Source: Devosia ginsengisoli
GTDB lineage: Bacteria; Pseudomonadota; Alphaproteobacteria; Rhizobiales; Devosiaceae
Length of the DNA: 64,000 nucleotides
Assembly (NCBI RefSeq): GCF_007859655.1
Contig: NZ_CP042304.1
Location: 930,001-994,000 of the forward strand
Reading direction: 5' to 3'
Part shown: positions 20,136 to 28,909 of the stretch, in pieces
How the letters are laid out: every line of letters starts with the position of its first letter
Numbering within the stretch: position 1 is the first letter of the stretch
The notes under the pieces: generated by a model
What the model saw: the letters and a program-made list of their open reading frames with translations, nothing else
Database searches by the model: none
What the model was told of the DNA's origin: nothing
Position numbers and translations under genes: made by a program

Positions 20136-22895
20136 GTGACCGATACGCCTGAGAACGGAACTGGCGCACCGCCGCCCTCCGATATTTCGATAATCGCCAT
20201 CACCGACGAGATGCGCAAAAGCTATCTCGATTATGCGATGAGCGTGATCGTGAGTCGTGCGCTGCCCGACGTGCGCGACGGGCTCAAGCCTGTGCATCGG
20301 CGCATCCTGTTCTCGATGAACGAGAATGGCTACGAATATAACAAGCCCTATCGCAAGTCGGCGCGCGTGGTCGGCGACGTTATCGGTAAATACCACCCGC
20401 ATGGCGACAGCGCGGTCTATATGGCCCTGGTGCGCATGGCGCAGGATTTCTCCATGGGGGAAATGCTGGTGGAAGGGCAGGGCAATTTCGGTTCGGTCGA
20501 CGGCGATATGCCTGCGGCCATGCGCTATACCGAAGTGCGCATGCAGAAGATCACCAATTCCCTGCTCGATGACCTCGACAAGGACACGGTGGATTTCCGC
20601 GACAACTATGACGGCTCCGAACACGAGCCGACCGTATTGCCGGCGCGCTTCCCCAATATGCTGGTCAATGGCGGCAGCGGCATTGCCGTGGGCATGGCCA
20701 CCAACGTGCCGACCCACAATCTGGGCGAGACCATCGACGCGGCTTTGCTGCTGCTCGACAATCCCGATGCGCTCACCGAGGAACTGATGGAAGTCCTGCC
20801 AGGGCCGGATTTCCCGACGGGCGGCATCATCCTGGGCCGCGCGGGCATCCGCTCGGCCTATGAAACCGGCCGGGGCTCCGTGCTGGTGCGCGGGCGCGTG
20901 GCGGTGGAGGAAATCCGCAAGGAGCGCGAGGCGCTCATCATCACCGAATTGCCCTATCAGGTGAACAAGGCGACCATGGTCGAGAAGATCGCCGAACTGG
21001 TGCGCGACAAGCGCATCGAGGGCATCGCCGACCTGCGCGACGAGTCTTCGCGCGAAGGCATGCGCGTGGTCATCGAGATCAAGCGCGATGCGCTGGCCGA
21101 TGTGGTGCTGAACCAGCTCTATCGCTTCACCGCGCTGCAAAGTTCGTTCGGCTGCAATTTCGTGGCGCTCAATGGCGGCAAGCCGCAATTGATGAACCTG
21201 CGCGAAATCCTTTCGGCCTTCATCGATTTCCGTCACGAAGTGGTTACGCGTCGTGCCCGCTTCCTGCTCAACAAGGCCCGCGACCGCGCCCATATCCTGG
21301 TGGGTCTCGCCGTGGCGGTTGCCAATATCGACGAGGTCATCGCCCTGATCCGCACCGCGCCCGATCCGGCGACGGCGCGCGAGCAGCTGATGACCCGCCG
21401 CTGGCCGGCTGCCGATGTGGCGCCGCTGATTGCGCTGATCGACGATCCGCGCCACCGCATCAACGATGACGGCACGTTCAACCTGTCCGAGGAACAGGCC
21501 CGCGCCATCCTCGAACTGCGCCTGGCCCGCCTGACGGCGCTGGGGCGTGACGAAATCGGCGAGGAACTCAATGGCCTGGGCACCGAGATCGAGGACTATC
21601 TCGATATCCTGCGCAGCCGTGAGCGCGTGATCGAGATCATCCGCACCGAACTGACCGAGATCAAGGAACAGTTCGGCACGCCGCGTCGCACCGAAATTTC
21701 CGACGTGGTCGGCGATTTCGACGACGAGGACCTGATCGCCCGCGAGGACATGGTCGTGACCGTGAGCCACGAGGGCTATATCAAGCGCGTGCCGCTCTCG
21801 ACCTATCGGGCGCAGAACCGCGGCGGCAAGGGCCGCTCGGGCATGGCGACGCGCGAAGAAGACTTCGTGTCGCGTCTCTTCGTGGCCAATACCCATACCC
21901 CCGTGCTGTTCTTCACCGACCGCGGCATTGCCTACAAGCTCAAGGTGTGGCGCCTGCCGCTGGCCCAGGCCAATGCGCGGGGCAAGGCCCTGATCAACAT
22001 CCTGCCGCTGGAGCAGGGCGAACGGCTGACCACCATCATGCCGCTGCCCGAGGACGAGACGAGCTGGGCCAATCTCGACATCATGTTCGCCACGACGCGC
22101 GGCACGGTGCGCCGCAACTCGCTGGCCGATTTCGTCGAAGTGCGCCAGAACGGCAAGATCGCCATGAAGCTGGACGAGGGCGACCAGATCGTCGGCGTCG
22201 AGACGGCGACGGCCAATGACGACGTGCTGCTGACCACCGCGCTCGGCCAGGCCATCCGCTTCCGCACCGACGACGTACGCCTGTTCAAGGGCCGCGATTC
22301 CATGGGCGTGCGCGGCATATTGCTGGCCAAGGACGACGTGGTCATCTCCATGGCCGTCATCAACCACTCCGACGCCTCGGCCGAGGAACGCGCCGCCTAC
22401 CTCAAGATGAGCCGGGCCGTGCGCGGCGAGGGCGCCGAGGAGGAAGCCAGTTCGGACGAGGGCGACGTGGTCGCCGGCGAGCTGAACCAGGAACGCTATG
22501 CCCAGATGAGCGCCATCGAGCAGTTCATCCTGACCATTTCCGAGAATGGCTATGGCAAACGCACCTCGAGCCACGAATACCGGATCACCGGGCGTGGCGG
22601 CAAAGGCATCGTCGCCATGGCGGTCAACAAGCGCAACGGGAACCTCGTGGCCAGCTTCCCGGTGGAAGACAGCGACCAGATCATGCTGATCAGCGACGGC
22701 GGCCAGACCATCCGCCTGCCTGTGGGCGGCGACAAGCCGATCCGCATCGTCAGCCGCGGCAGCCAGGGCGTGATCGTGTTCGACACGGCCGAAGGCGAGA
22801 AGGTGATGTCGGTGGAACACATCAAGGAGCCGGAAGGCGACGACGATGTGCCCGAGGCACCAGACGCGCCGCCGGAAACGCCGGCAGAGGAATAA
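20136..22895 (+). CDS. gyrA: DNA gyrase subunit A
   Basis: A 919-residue subunit of the enzyme that introduces negative supercoils. The cleavage tyrosine is Tyr131 in [10 protein letters not shown]. The quinolone region reads [20 protein letters not shown]: the serine equivalent to E. coli Ser83 is kept (Ser92), but the position of Asp87 is methionine (Met96). The C-terminal beta-pinwheel contains Q-N-R-G-G-K-G as the GyrA box. An acidic tail ([20 protein letters not shown]) ends the protein. The start is GTG 20136; MTDTPENG precedes the conserved [15 protein letters not shown]-capped terminator follows, so the gene ends its transcript. Confidence 0.98.
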   Translation: MTDTPENGTGAPPPSDISIIAITDEMRKSYLDYAMSVIVSRALPDVRDGLKPVHRRILFSMNENGYEYNKPYRKSARVVGDVIGKYHPHGDSAVYMALVRMAQDFSMGEMLVEGQGNFGSVDGDMPAAMRYTEVRMQKITNSLLDDLDKDTVDFRDNYDGSEHEPTVLPARFPNMLVNGGSGIAVGMATNVPTHNLGETIDAALLLLDNPDALTEELMEVLPGPDFPTGGIILGRAGIRSAYETGRGSVLVRGRVAVEEIRKEREALIITELPYQVNKATMVEKIAELVRDKRIEGIADLRDESSREGMRVVIEIKRDALADVVLNQLYRFTALQSSFGCNFVALNGGKPQLMNLREILSAFIDFRHEVVTRRARFLLNKARDRAHILVGLAVAVANIDEVIALIRTAPDPATAREQLMTRRWPAADVAPLIALIDDPRHRINDDGTFNLSEEQARAILELRLARLTALGRDEIGEELNGLGTEIEDYLDILRSRERVIEIIRTELTEIKEQFGTPRRTEISDVVGDFDDEDLIAREDMVVTVSHEGYIKRVPLSTYRAQNRGGKGRSGMATREEDFVSRLFVANTHTPVLFFTDRGIAYKLKVWRLPLAQANARGKALINILPLEQGERLTTIMPLPEDETSWANLDIMFATTRGTVRRNSLADFVEVRQNGKIAMKLDEGDQIVGVETATANDDVLLTTALGQAIRFRTDDVRLFKGRDSMGVRGILLAKDDVVISMAVINHSDASAEERAAYLKMSRAVRGEGAEEEASSDEGDVVAGELNQERYAQMSAIEQFILTISENGYGKRTSSHEYRITGRGGKGIVAMAVNKRNGNLVASFPVEDSDQIMLISDGGQTIRLPVGGDKPIRIVSRGSQGVIVFDTAEGEKVMSVEHIKEPEGDDDVPEAPDAPPETPAEE

Positions 22896-22898
22896 GAA

Positions 22899-22920
22899 AA
22901 GGGGCGCTTCGGCGCCCCTT
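22899..22920 (+). terminator. Rho-independent terminator of gyrA
   Basis: AAGGGGCGC (22899-22907), TTCG tetraloop, GCGCCCCTT (22912-22920), then GGTTTTGG. The 9-bp stem starts four bases after the gyrA stop. Confidence 0.9.
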
Positions 22921-22953
22921 GGTTTTGGTGGGATGTGGTGCGGCTGATTGGGC

Positions 22954-23355
22954 TTAGCGGGCCGGCCGCAAGCGCCGCCAGAGCATGGCCCCAAGCGCCA
23001 CGATCACCCAGGCGATACCGATGCCAACCAGGTCTGGAGCAAGATCGGCGAGCCGCGGATTGTTACCAATGGTGGGCATCTGCACCACTTCCCAACCTAT
23101 CGCCACTGCGAAGGTCAGCAAGGCGGCCAGCCAGAGCCGGCCGAGGCCCACCGCCAGCGCGGCGAGCAGGAAGATCAGGACCATGGAGCTGATATGCGGC
23201 ATCTTGGTCAGGGCATTGGCGATGGCGGGCCAGGAGATGTCCCAGTCGAATACCGGGTCTCGATAACCTTCCGTGGTTCGGGCCGAGGCCCACAAGCTCG
23301 CGACGCTGATGATGATGAAAGGCACCCAGCGTGCCAGGCTCAGGATGTTGCGCAT
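22954..23355 (-). CDS. VanZ-like membrane protein
   Basis: 133 residues, start ATG 23353-23355 after a GAGGG ribosome binding site. Four hydrophobic segments; FAVAIGWEVVQMPTIGNNPR followed by LADLAPDLVGIGIAW has the E-x-x-Q ... D-x-x-x-N/D-x-x-G pattern of VanZ-like proteins. VanZ gives low-level teicoplanin resistance in Gram-positives; in proteobacteria the role is unknown. Convergent with gyrA across the terminator. Confidence 0.75.
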   Translation of the reverse strand: MRNILSLARWVPFIIISVASLWASARTTEGYRDPVFDWDISWPAIANALTKMPHISSMVLIFLLAALAVGLGRLWLAALLTFAVAIGWEVVQMPTIGNNPRLADLAPDLVGIGIAWVIVALGAMLWRRLRPAR

Positions 23356-23419
23356 GTTACCCTCGTCCAACGGTGTGACAGGTTTGCATTTGCGTGAGCG
23401 CCGTGTCGATGCCCCTCGG

Positions 23420-24046
23420 CTATCCGCCATTTCCTGCCGCAGGTTCCGAAAAGGATCCGGTTCGTAGCGCGCCGACAGAACGATACGTGTTGATGAGCAC
23501 GCCCGTGGACGCGGCCTTGCTGCTGGAGAGCGAAAGTTCGCGTGGATCGATAGCGTCAGACAGGAAGCGTTTCCCCCGGCCCAGCAGGACCGGGAAAACA
23601 AGCAGGAGAACCTCATCTGCAAGGCCGGCCTGGAGCAGCACCGGCGTGAGCGTTGAGCTGCCCCACACGATCACATCCGGGCCTTCGCTCGACTTGATGC
23701 TGCGAATGCCTTTGGTGATGTCCGTTCCCACAGCTTCGAGCGGTCCCCATTGCAGACTGTCTGGCCGGTGGGTCGCGACGAATTTTCGGGCCGCATTCAG
23801 CTTGATCGCCATGGGATCGCGCAATGCCGGCCAGTAGCGGCTAAAAATATCATAGGTATGTCGACCGAGCAGAAGGTCGAAGCGTTCGCCCTGCGCTGCC
23901 GTAATGGCTTCGCCAATGGCCGGATCGGAAAGCGGCACCGCCCATCCGCCATCGGTGTAGCCGCCGTCTCTATCCTCGTCCGGCCCGCCAAATCCCTGAA
24001 TCACGCCATCCAGCGAGATGTGTTCGATGATCTTGATCTTTCTCAT
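23420..24046 (-). CDS. dihydrofolate reductase family protein (RibD C-terminal-like)
   Basis: 208 residues with the DHFR/RibD reductase fold: IKIIEHISLDGVIQGFGGPD at the N-terminus, FDLLLGRHTYDIFSRYWP, then VIVWGSSTLTPVLLQAGLAD and VFPVLLGRGKRFL. This is the YyaP/YwjB-like group of stand-alone reductases that presumably use NAD(P)H; the substrate is unknown and it is not the folate enzyme FolA. Single gene, 64 bp from the VanZ-like gene and in the same direction. Confidence 0.88.
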   Translation of the reverse strand: MRKIKIIEHISLDGVIQGFGGPDEDRDGGYTDGGWAVPLSDPAIGEAITAAQGERFDLLLGRHTYDIFSRYWPALRDPMAIKLNAARKFVATHRPDSLQWGPLEAVGTDITKGIRSIKSSEGPDVIVWGSSTLTPVLLQAGLADEVLLLVFPVLLGRGKRFLSDAIDPRELSLSSSKAASTGVLINTYRSVGALRTGSFSEPAAGNGG

Positions 24047-24182
24047 GGGTCCTTCTCCAGCTTCTCTGCTTCATAGGGGGAGGGGGCAATTCAACCTGCC
24101 AGCATGTGGCCCACGAGGCCGCAGCAGTGGCTCGTCTGACAGGCCTTCCGGCCCCGGTTCATCTGCGTCAAGTTTGCATCCG

Positions 24183-24434
24183 CTACCGAATGTCGGGCCG
24201 AATGTGGGGCTTTTCCCACAAGGGGGCCGGCCGACCATTGGTCGCGCTAAAGACCTCGTCAGGGTCCTGTCCCACATCTCTCAACTGGCGCTCGCTCAAT
24301 TGCGACAGCCGAGCCAGTGTTCGGCGCCGGTCATACCAACGCTTCATCGGGGCAAATGCGCGCCATAGACCTTCTCTGAAGCGGCCTGTTTCCCGCTGCC
24401 CGCAAGCAACGTCCTCGAATTCAAGTGCTGCCAT
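24183..24434 (-). CDS. DUF1127 domain protein (83 aa)
   Basis: 83 residues. The core RRTLARLSQLSERQLRDVGQ DPDEV is a DUF1127 helix (R-x-L-x-x-L-S-E-R-Q-L-x-D-[I/V]-G), with an N-terminal extension and a C-terminal tail. Start ATG 24432-24434. A large symmetric operator-like sequence (24448-24493) covers its promoter region, ending 14 bases before the ATG, so the gene is probably under tight control of a TetR-type repressor (inferred). DUF1127 proteins of this mid length are often stress-linked but uncharacterised. Confidence 0.8.
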   Translation of the reverse strand: MAALEFEDVACGQRETGRFREGLWRAFAPMKRWYDRRRTLARLSQLSERQLRDVGQDPDEVFSATNGRPAPLWEKPHIRPDIR

Positions 24435-24447
24435 TTTGCAAACTCCA

Positions 24448-24493
24448 TTAACAGACAGGTCTGTCTATTAAACTGAACAGACCTGTCTGTTAA
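24448..24493. promoter_or_regulatory. 46-bp inverted-repeat operator (TetR-like half sites ACAGAC/GTCTGT)
   Basis: A perfect inverted repeat with 17-bp arms (24448-24464 and 24477-24493) and a 12-nt AT-rich spacer. Each arm is itself nearly symmetric, ACAGAC-NN-GTCTGT, the form of TetR-family operators, so two repressor dimers could bind side by side. The spacer would hold part of a promoter. No tetR gene lies beside it: the nearest plus-strand frame (24527-24661, 44 codons) shows no helix-turn-helix. Confidence 0.7.
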
Positions 24494-24657
24494 TGTCAAG
24501 CGCTGACGCGTGAGAAGCTCAAAACGATGAAAACACTGACGTCCGACGCTGACCGGCCGGTCCTGTCCGCGAGCGCCTGCAGGCCGGCCGGCGTACTCGA
24601 CTGTCCGCCAACCTTTCAGTCTGGCCGGGATGTGGGCTTCTTTGTATTGCGAGCCGT

Positions 24658-25155
24658 CTAGATAAACCGCTCCGGCGCGGCCAACCCGTCATAGCCGAGG
24701 GACGGGGGCCTCGTGGCATTGCTGCCCATGCGGATGGTGCGCGGGATGGTGGAATGGCGGGGCAGGGCTGCCTGGCGTCCGCGCGGTTCGTAGCTGCTGG
24801 GTTCGGGATCGTCATAGGCATTGTGGCCCGGCTCGGACGGGCAGCAGGCCCAGTAGAGTAGCCAAAGCCCGGCAAACGGCACGAAATAGAGCAGGTACCA
24901 GAAGCCCGAGCGGCCGATATCGTGCAGGCGGCGGACGGCGACGGTAATGCCCGGGATGAAATGCACGATGCTCACAAACATCGTGGCCGTCGGCTGCGGG
25001 TTCTTCAGGTTCTTGAAGCCGCCCAACTGGTAGTCGATGATTACAGCCATGACGGTCAGCACGAACTGGATGGTGAAGAACATCCAGTACTGCATGCGGG
25101 TGCTGCGTCCGGAAATCTCGAAATAGCGCAGCATGCCGTCAAAGTAGGAGCGCAT
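24658..25155 (-). CDS. DUF805 domain membrane protein
   Basis: 165 residues from ATG 25155. MRSYFDGMLRYFEISGRSTR is the classic DUF805 opening, followed by three or four hydrophobic segments (MQYWMFFTIQFVLTVMAVII; FVSIVHFIPGITVAVRRLHD; GRSGFWYLLYFVPFAGLWLL) and CCPSEPGHNAYDDP. The 50-residue tail is basic and polar. The frame continues upstream to a TTG at 25224, but the usual family N-terminus fits the ATG. Function unknown; DUF805 proteins are inner-membrane. Divergent from the LysE gene at 25318. Confidence 0.85.
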   Translation of the reverse strand: MRSYFDGMLRYFEISGRSTRMQYWMFFTIQFVLTVMAVIIDYQLGGFKNLKNPQPTATMFVSIVHFIPGITVAVRRLHDIGRSGFWYLLYFVPFAGLWLLYWACCPSEPGHNAYDDPEPSSYEPRGRQAALPRHSTIPRTIRMGSNATRPPSLGYDGLAAPERFI

Positions 25156-25317
25156 CCAGGTCCCCGGCGCGGATGTGTCGATGCTGCCTTGGTAGCGGGC
25201 AGGCGTCACTTTTCGATGCGGCAAGTCGATACAGTTTTATCGAGATCGGGCGGCACGCGAAGCCCCTTGCCAAGCGGCAGCGCCGGTGGCTTGCTCGCTA
25301 TTCCAAGGAGTTTCGCC

Positions 25318-25935
25318 ATGATCGACCCCGTCATCATCCTGCCCTACATGCTCGCCTGCCTGCTGTTTGCCGTCATTCCGGGGCCGTCGGTCTCGGTGGT
25401 CATCGCCAATTCGCTGGCCGGCGGCACGCGGGCAGGGCTGTTCACCATCCTGGGCACGGCGCTGAGCATGGTCAGCATGGTCTTCATCGTGGCGGTGGGG
25501 CTGGAGGCGGTGATGTCGCTGGTGGCTGGCGCCTTCGAGATCATCAAGCTGGCCGGCGCGGCCTATCTTATCTGGATCGGCTGGAAAATGTTCCGCTCCA
25601 CCGGCCAGCTCGCCATCGGCAATGGCGATCGGCTACCCGTCGCGCGCTATATGTGGCAGGGCGCGCTGACCAACTGGTCCAATCCCAAGACGCTGCTGTT
25701 CCTCAGCGCCTTCCTGCCGCAATTCATCGACCTGAGCCGGCCCGCTTTCGGCCAGATCATGGTGCTTGGGCTGATCTGCATGGCCGTGGCCGCCATGAGC
25801 GACAGCGCCTATGCCCTGGCTGCCGGCCAGGCGCGGCACCTGCTGACCGCCGCCCGCGTCCGCATGGTCAACCGGGTCTCCGGCGTCATCCTGATGGCCG
25901 GCGGCATCTGGCTGGCGCTGCAGAAGCGGGCATGA
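25318..25935 (+). CDS. LysE/RhtB family exporter (tandem copy 1)
   Basis: 205 residues, six hydrophobic segments. MLACLLFAVIPGPSVSVVIA has the P-G-P signature of the family, and NWSNPKTLLFLSAFLPQFID is the second block. The start is ATG 25318 with AAGGAG eight bases before. It is followed within 74 bp by a paralogue with the same ending ([11 protein letters not shown]) and a similar leader, a tandem duplication. Amino-acid or homoserine-type export is the family expectation; the substrate is unknown. Confidence 0.9.
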   Translation: MIDPVIILPYMLACLLFAVIPGPSVSVVIANSLAGGTRAGLFTILGTALSMVSMVFIVAVGLEAVMSLVAGAFEIIKLAGAAYLIWIGWKMFRSTGQLAIGNGDRLPVARYMWQGALTNWSNPKTLLFLSAFLPQFIDLSRPAFGQIMVLGLICMAVAAMSDSAYALAAGQARHLLTAARVRMVNRVSGVILMAGGIWLALQKRA

Positions 25936-26009
25936 TCGACGGATGAAGCGGTACGGCTCTTGCCAAGCTCCCGCGCAAATGGCTTGCTCGCTGCCCAAGG
26001 AGTCCTGCC

Positions 26010-26630
26010 ATGTTCGACCTCACCACGCTCATCCCCTATCTCGGCGCCTGCTTCCTCCTGGCCATCGTGCCCGGGCCCACCGTGACCGTTATCGTCGCCA
26101 ATGCGCTGGCGCGCGGCACCGGGGCTGGCCTTGCCATCGTGGCGGGTACGCAGGCCGGGTTCTTCGTCATGACGGTGGTCGTGGCCCTGGGCATGCAGGC
26201 GCTGGTGGCCTTCATGGGCTGGGCCTTCGATTGGATCAAACTGATCGGCGCTGCCTATCTGGTCTGGCTGGGCTGGAAGATGTGGCGTTCGAATGGCGAA
26301 CTCGGCACCGGAAGCGTCGAGCGGACCAAATCCCGCCGGGGCATGGCGGTGGAGGGGTTTCTCGTCATTCTCTCCAATCCCAAGGCGCTGATCTTCCTGG
26401 GGGCCTTCCTGCCGCAATTCGTCGATGTGACGCAGCCGACCTTCCCGCAGGTGATGGTGCTGGGCCTGTTCTTCATGCTGGTCGCCGGCTCGACCGACGC
26501 CATCTATGCCGTGGTCGCCGGCCGCGCCCGTGGCATGCTGAGCGCCGCACGGGTCCGCGTCGTGTCGCGCGTCTCCGGCCTGCTGCTGATGGGCGGCGGC
26601 ATCTGGCTGGCCCTGCAGAAGCGGGCGTGA
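26010..26630 (+). CDS. LysE/RhtB family exporter (tandem copy 2)
   Basis: 206 residues. [20 protein letters not shown] and [20 protein letters not shown] are the family blocks; the C-terminal [12 protein letters not shown] matches copy 1. The 50 bases before the ATG (GGCTTGCTCGCT... CCAAGGAGT...GCCATG) also resemble the leader of copy 1, so the duplication included the 5' region. The interior has diverged (for example the 100-115 loop), so the two may differ in substrate. It is followed by coaD after 90 bp. Confidence 0.9.
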   Translation: MFDLTTLIPYLGACFLLAIVPGPTVTVIVANALARGTGAGLAIVAGTQAGFFVMTVVVALGMQALVAFMGWAFDWIKLIGAAYLVWLGWKMWRSNGELGTGSVERTKSRRGMAVEGFLVILSNPKALIFLGAFLPQFVDVTQPTFPQVMVLGLFFMLVAGSTDAIYAVVAGRARGMLSAARVRVVSRVSGLLLMGGGIWLALQKRA

Positions 26631-26720
26631 CGGGGGACGGGCACTCGGGCGGCTTTCCCGTGCCTTGCCTTGAATCCCGGCGCGTGACAAAACCCATGCA
26701 ACAACAATGGGGAGGGCGTC

Positions 26721-27215
26721 ATGAGCAAGCTGGTTGGGTTCTATCCCGGCTCGTTCGATCCGCTGACCAATGGGCATCTCGACGTCATCGAGCGCGCCTG
26801 CAAGCTCGTCGATACGCTGGTGGTTGCCGTGGGGATCAGCGCCACCAAGAAGAATCCGCTCTTCGCCCATGACGATCGCATCGCCATTCTCGACCAGGTG
26901 CTGGGGCCGGTGGGCAAGCGCACCGATACCGAATTCAGAATAGTCGATTTCTCCGGCCTGATGGTCAATGCGGCGCGCGAGCATGGCGCCAAGCTGATCA
27001 TCCGTGGCCTGCGCGACACCACCGACTATAATTACGAAATGCAGATGGTGGGCATGAACGCGCAGATGGCGCCGGACCTGCAGACCGTCTTCCTGCCCTC
27101 CAGCCCCCCGGTGCGGCATATCTCGGCCACATTGGTGCGCCAGATCGCTGAAATGGGCGGCGATATTTCCGCCTTCGTCCCGCAAATCGTTCTCAAGGCC
27201 CTGAAAAGCAAATGA
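26721..27215 (+). CDS. coaD: phosphopantetheine adenylyltransferase CoaD
   Basis: 164 residues, the usual size. Transfers AMP from ATP to 4'-phosphopantetheine in coenzyme A synthesis. The nucleotidyltransferase motifs are present: GFYPGSFDPLTNGHLDVIER (T/H-x-G-H), IIRGLRDTTDYNYE, and the C-terminal PPVRHISATLVRQIAEMGGD with the I-S-S/A-T-x-V-R signature. The ribosome binding site GGGGAGGG is strong. Its stop overlaps the next ATG (ATGA), coupling it to the periplasmic cyclophilin gene. Confidence 0.97.
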   Translation: MSKLVGFYPGSFDPLTNGHLDVIERACKLVDTLVVAVGISATKKNPLFAHDDRIAILDQVLGPVGKRTDTEFRIVDFSGLMVNAAREHGAKLIIRGLRDTTDYNYEMQMVGMNAQMAPDLQTVFLPSSPPVRHISATLVRQIAEMGGDISAFVPQIVLKALKSK

Positions 27216-27799
27216 CCGCCATTACCCGTCGCCTGTTCGGCGCCCTCGTCATCGGCGCCGTGGCGCTGTCCGCCGCGCCCGCTTTCGCCCAGACCGGCAC
27301 GCCGCATCTGATCCTCACCATCAAGGGCGGCGACGTCGATATCGAATTGCTGCCGGCCATCGCCCCCAAGCATGTCGAGCGCGTCATCGCGCTGACCGAA
27401 GCGGGCGCCTATGACGGCGTGGTGTTCCATCGCGTCATCGACGGCTTCATGGCCCAGACCGGCGACGTGCAATATGGCAAATCCGGCGCCGAGGGCTTTG
27501 ACCTCAACCGCGCCGGCATGGGCGGTTCGGACCTGCCCGATGTCGAGGCCGAGTTCAATTCGGAGAGCTTTGGGCGCGGCGTGCTCGGCGCAGCCCGCTC
27601 GCAGGACCCCAATTCGTTCAACTCGCAATTCTTCATCACGACAGCCGATGCCAGCTTCCTCGACGGGCAGTACACGGTATTCGGCAAGGTCGTGAGCGGC
27701 ATGGAATTCGTGGACGGGCTGGAAAAGGGTCCGGCCGAACAGAATGGCGCCGTGGCCAATCCGGACCAGATCATCAAGGCTGTGATCGAATATAAGTAA
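27212..27799 (+). CDS. peptidylprolyl isomerase, cyclophilin type, periplasmic
   Basis: 195 residues with a signal peptide (RLFGALVIGAVALSAAPAFA) before the cyclophilin domain. The catalytic block VVFHRVIDGFMAQTGD has the F-H-R; NSFNSQFFITTADASFLDGQ and YTVFGKVVSGMEFVDGL are other conserved blocks. It speeds proline isomerisation of exported proteins. It overlaps coaD by four bases; the neighbouring ppi at 27998 is a cytosolic relative, so the pair came from an old duplication with different locations. Confidence 0.93.
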   Translation: MTAITRRLFGALVIGAVALSAAPAFAQTGTPHLILTIKGGDVDIELLPAIAPKHVERVIALTEAGAYDGVVFHRVIDGFMAQTGDVQYGKSGAEGFDLNRAGMGGSDLPDVEAEFNSESFGRGVLGAARSQDPNSFNSQFFITTADASFLDGQYTVFGKVVSGMEFVDGLEKGPAEQNGAVANPDQIIKAVIEYK

Positions 27800-27803
27800 C
27801 CTG

Positions 27804-27928
27804 CCACGCCCTCGTGGTTCGAGGCGCTGAAGAAGCGCACCTCACCATGAGGGCTGCTGCTAAACCGAGTTCTTAGTAGCCCTCATGGTGAGGCGGGAGC
27901 GCAGCGACCCTCGAACCACGAGGGCGTG
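27804..27928. repeat. intergenic paired palindrome, family A
   Basis: Two facing units: CGCCCTCGTGGTTCGAGG ... CTCACCATGAGGGCT, then AGCCCTCATGGTGAGG ... CCTCGAACCACGAGGGCG, filling the gap between the two cyclophilin genes. Confidence 0.8.
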
Positions 27929-27997
27929 TCCCCGCCTTGCACCGACAGCGCAATGGCCTTACATGCGGGCCACAAATTCCAACCGAAAGTTGCAAAA

Positions 27998-28477
27998 ATG
28001 GCCGAATATGCCGATCCGGAAAACACCCTCGTCATCGAAACCACCAAGGGCAATGTCGTCATCGAGATGCGCCCCGACCTGGCGCCGAACCATGTCGCCC
28101 ATATCAAGAAGCTGGCGCGCGAAGGCTTTTATGACGGCATCGTGTTCCACCGCGTGATCGATGGCTTCATGGCCCAGACCGGCTGCCCGCAGGGCCGCGG
28201 CACCGGCGGTTCCAAATACCCCGATCTCAAGCAGGAATTCAACGCCGAGCCCCACGTGCGTGGCACCGCCTCGATGGCCCGCGCGCAGAACCCGGATTCG
28301 GCCAATTCGCAGTTCTTCATCTGCTTCCAGGATGCGCCTTTCCTCAACAAGCAGTATACTGTGTGGGGCAAGGTCATCGAGGGCATGGACAATGTCGACC
28401 AGATCAAGCGCGGCGAGCCGGTCATCAACCCGGACAGCATGGTTTCGGTCAAGGTTGCGGCCGATATCACTGCCTAA
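27998..28477 (+). CDS. peptidylprolyl isomerase, cyclophilin type, cytosolic
   Basis: 159 residues and no signal peptide. The domain matches the upstream cyclophilin: IVFHRVIDGFMAQTGCPQGR, then ANSQFFICFQDAPFLNKQYT and VWGKVIEGMDNVDQIKRGEP. The start is ATG 27998 (MAEYADPENTLVIETTKGN); an in-frame start 24 codons earlier falls in the edge of the family A repeat and adds no domain. Its last 23 bases overlap a small secreted gene in another frame. Confidence 0.95.
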   Translation: MAEYADPENTLVIETTKGNVVIEMRPDLAPNHVAHIKKLAREGFYDGIVFHRVIDGFMAQTGCPQGRGTGGSKYPDLKQEFNAEPHVRGTASMARAQNPDSANSQFFICFQDAPFLNKQYTVWGKVIEGMDNVDQIKRGEPVINPDSMVSVKVAADITA

Positions 28478-28859
28478 TCCGGGCTGGCTGGCCCTGGTGG
28501 CCAGCCTCGCTCTGGTCGCCCCGGCTTCGGCAAGCGGCGGCATTCAATGCGATGGCGGGGACGGTGTCTCCGCCTATCTTGCGACCGGCCATCTGCCGGT
28601 GCTGCAGGTGATCGGCGCCCATGTCGAAGCCGGCGGCGCGGCCTGGTCCACCGGGCCTGAGCGCGGCGAGGGTACACCCTTCGTGGTCGGCCAGGCCTTT
28701 GCCGACAACCAGCAGGTGCTGGTGGATTTCACCGATCCCAATATCGAAGCCATCCTGGTCGGCCTGCGGCTGCGCTTTGACGGCAGCGAGGACTTGCCGC
28801 TGACCGGCATGCTGACGGTTGGCGGGAACAGCTTTCCGGTGCAATGCGGTGAAGGCTGA
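28455..28859 (+). CDS. small secreted protein, hypothetical
   Basis: 134 residues from a probable TTG at 28455, 23 bases inside the end of the cyclophilin gene. The product begins MRPISLPNPGWLALVASLAL followed by VAPASASGG, a good signal peptide. The mature part (about 108 residues) is beta-rich with two cysteines (IQCDGG; FPVQCGEG), likely a disulfide-closed beta sandwich. No family recognised. The frame before 28455 shows non-coding composition. It sits between ppi and queA in the same direction, so it is probably cotranscribed. Confidence 0.7.
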   Translation: MRPISLPNPGWLALVASLALVAPASASGGIQCDGGDGVSAYLATGHLPVLQVIGAHVEAGGAAWSTGPERGEGTPFVVGQAFADNQQVLVDFTDPNIEAILVGLRLRFDGSEDLPLTGMLTVGGNSFPVQCGEG

Positions 28860-28909
28860 GCCAAGGATAGGCGTTTTCGCCCGGCGTTCGGCATGCTAAC
28901 CAGCCGGCC

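Noticed and set aside
20100..22994. A 964-codon open frame antisense to gyrA
   Set aside because: High-GC third-position bias keeps the opposite strand open; the predicted protein is His/Gln/Arg-rich with no domain, and gyrA on the other strand is certain.
24527..24661. 44-codon plus-strand frame next to the 46-bp operator, as the missing repressor
   Set aside because: It has no helix-turn-helix, no ribosome binding site and is far too short for a TetR protein.
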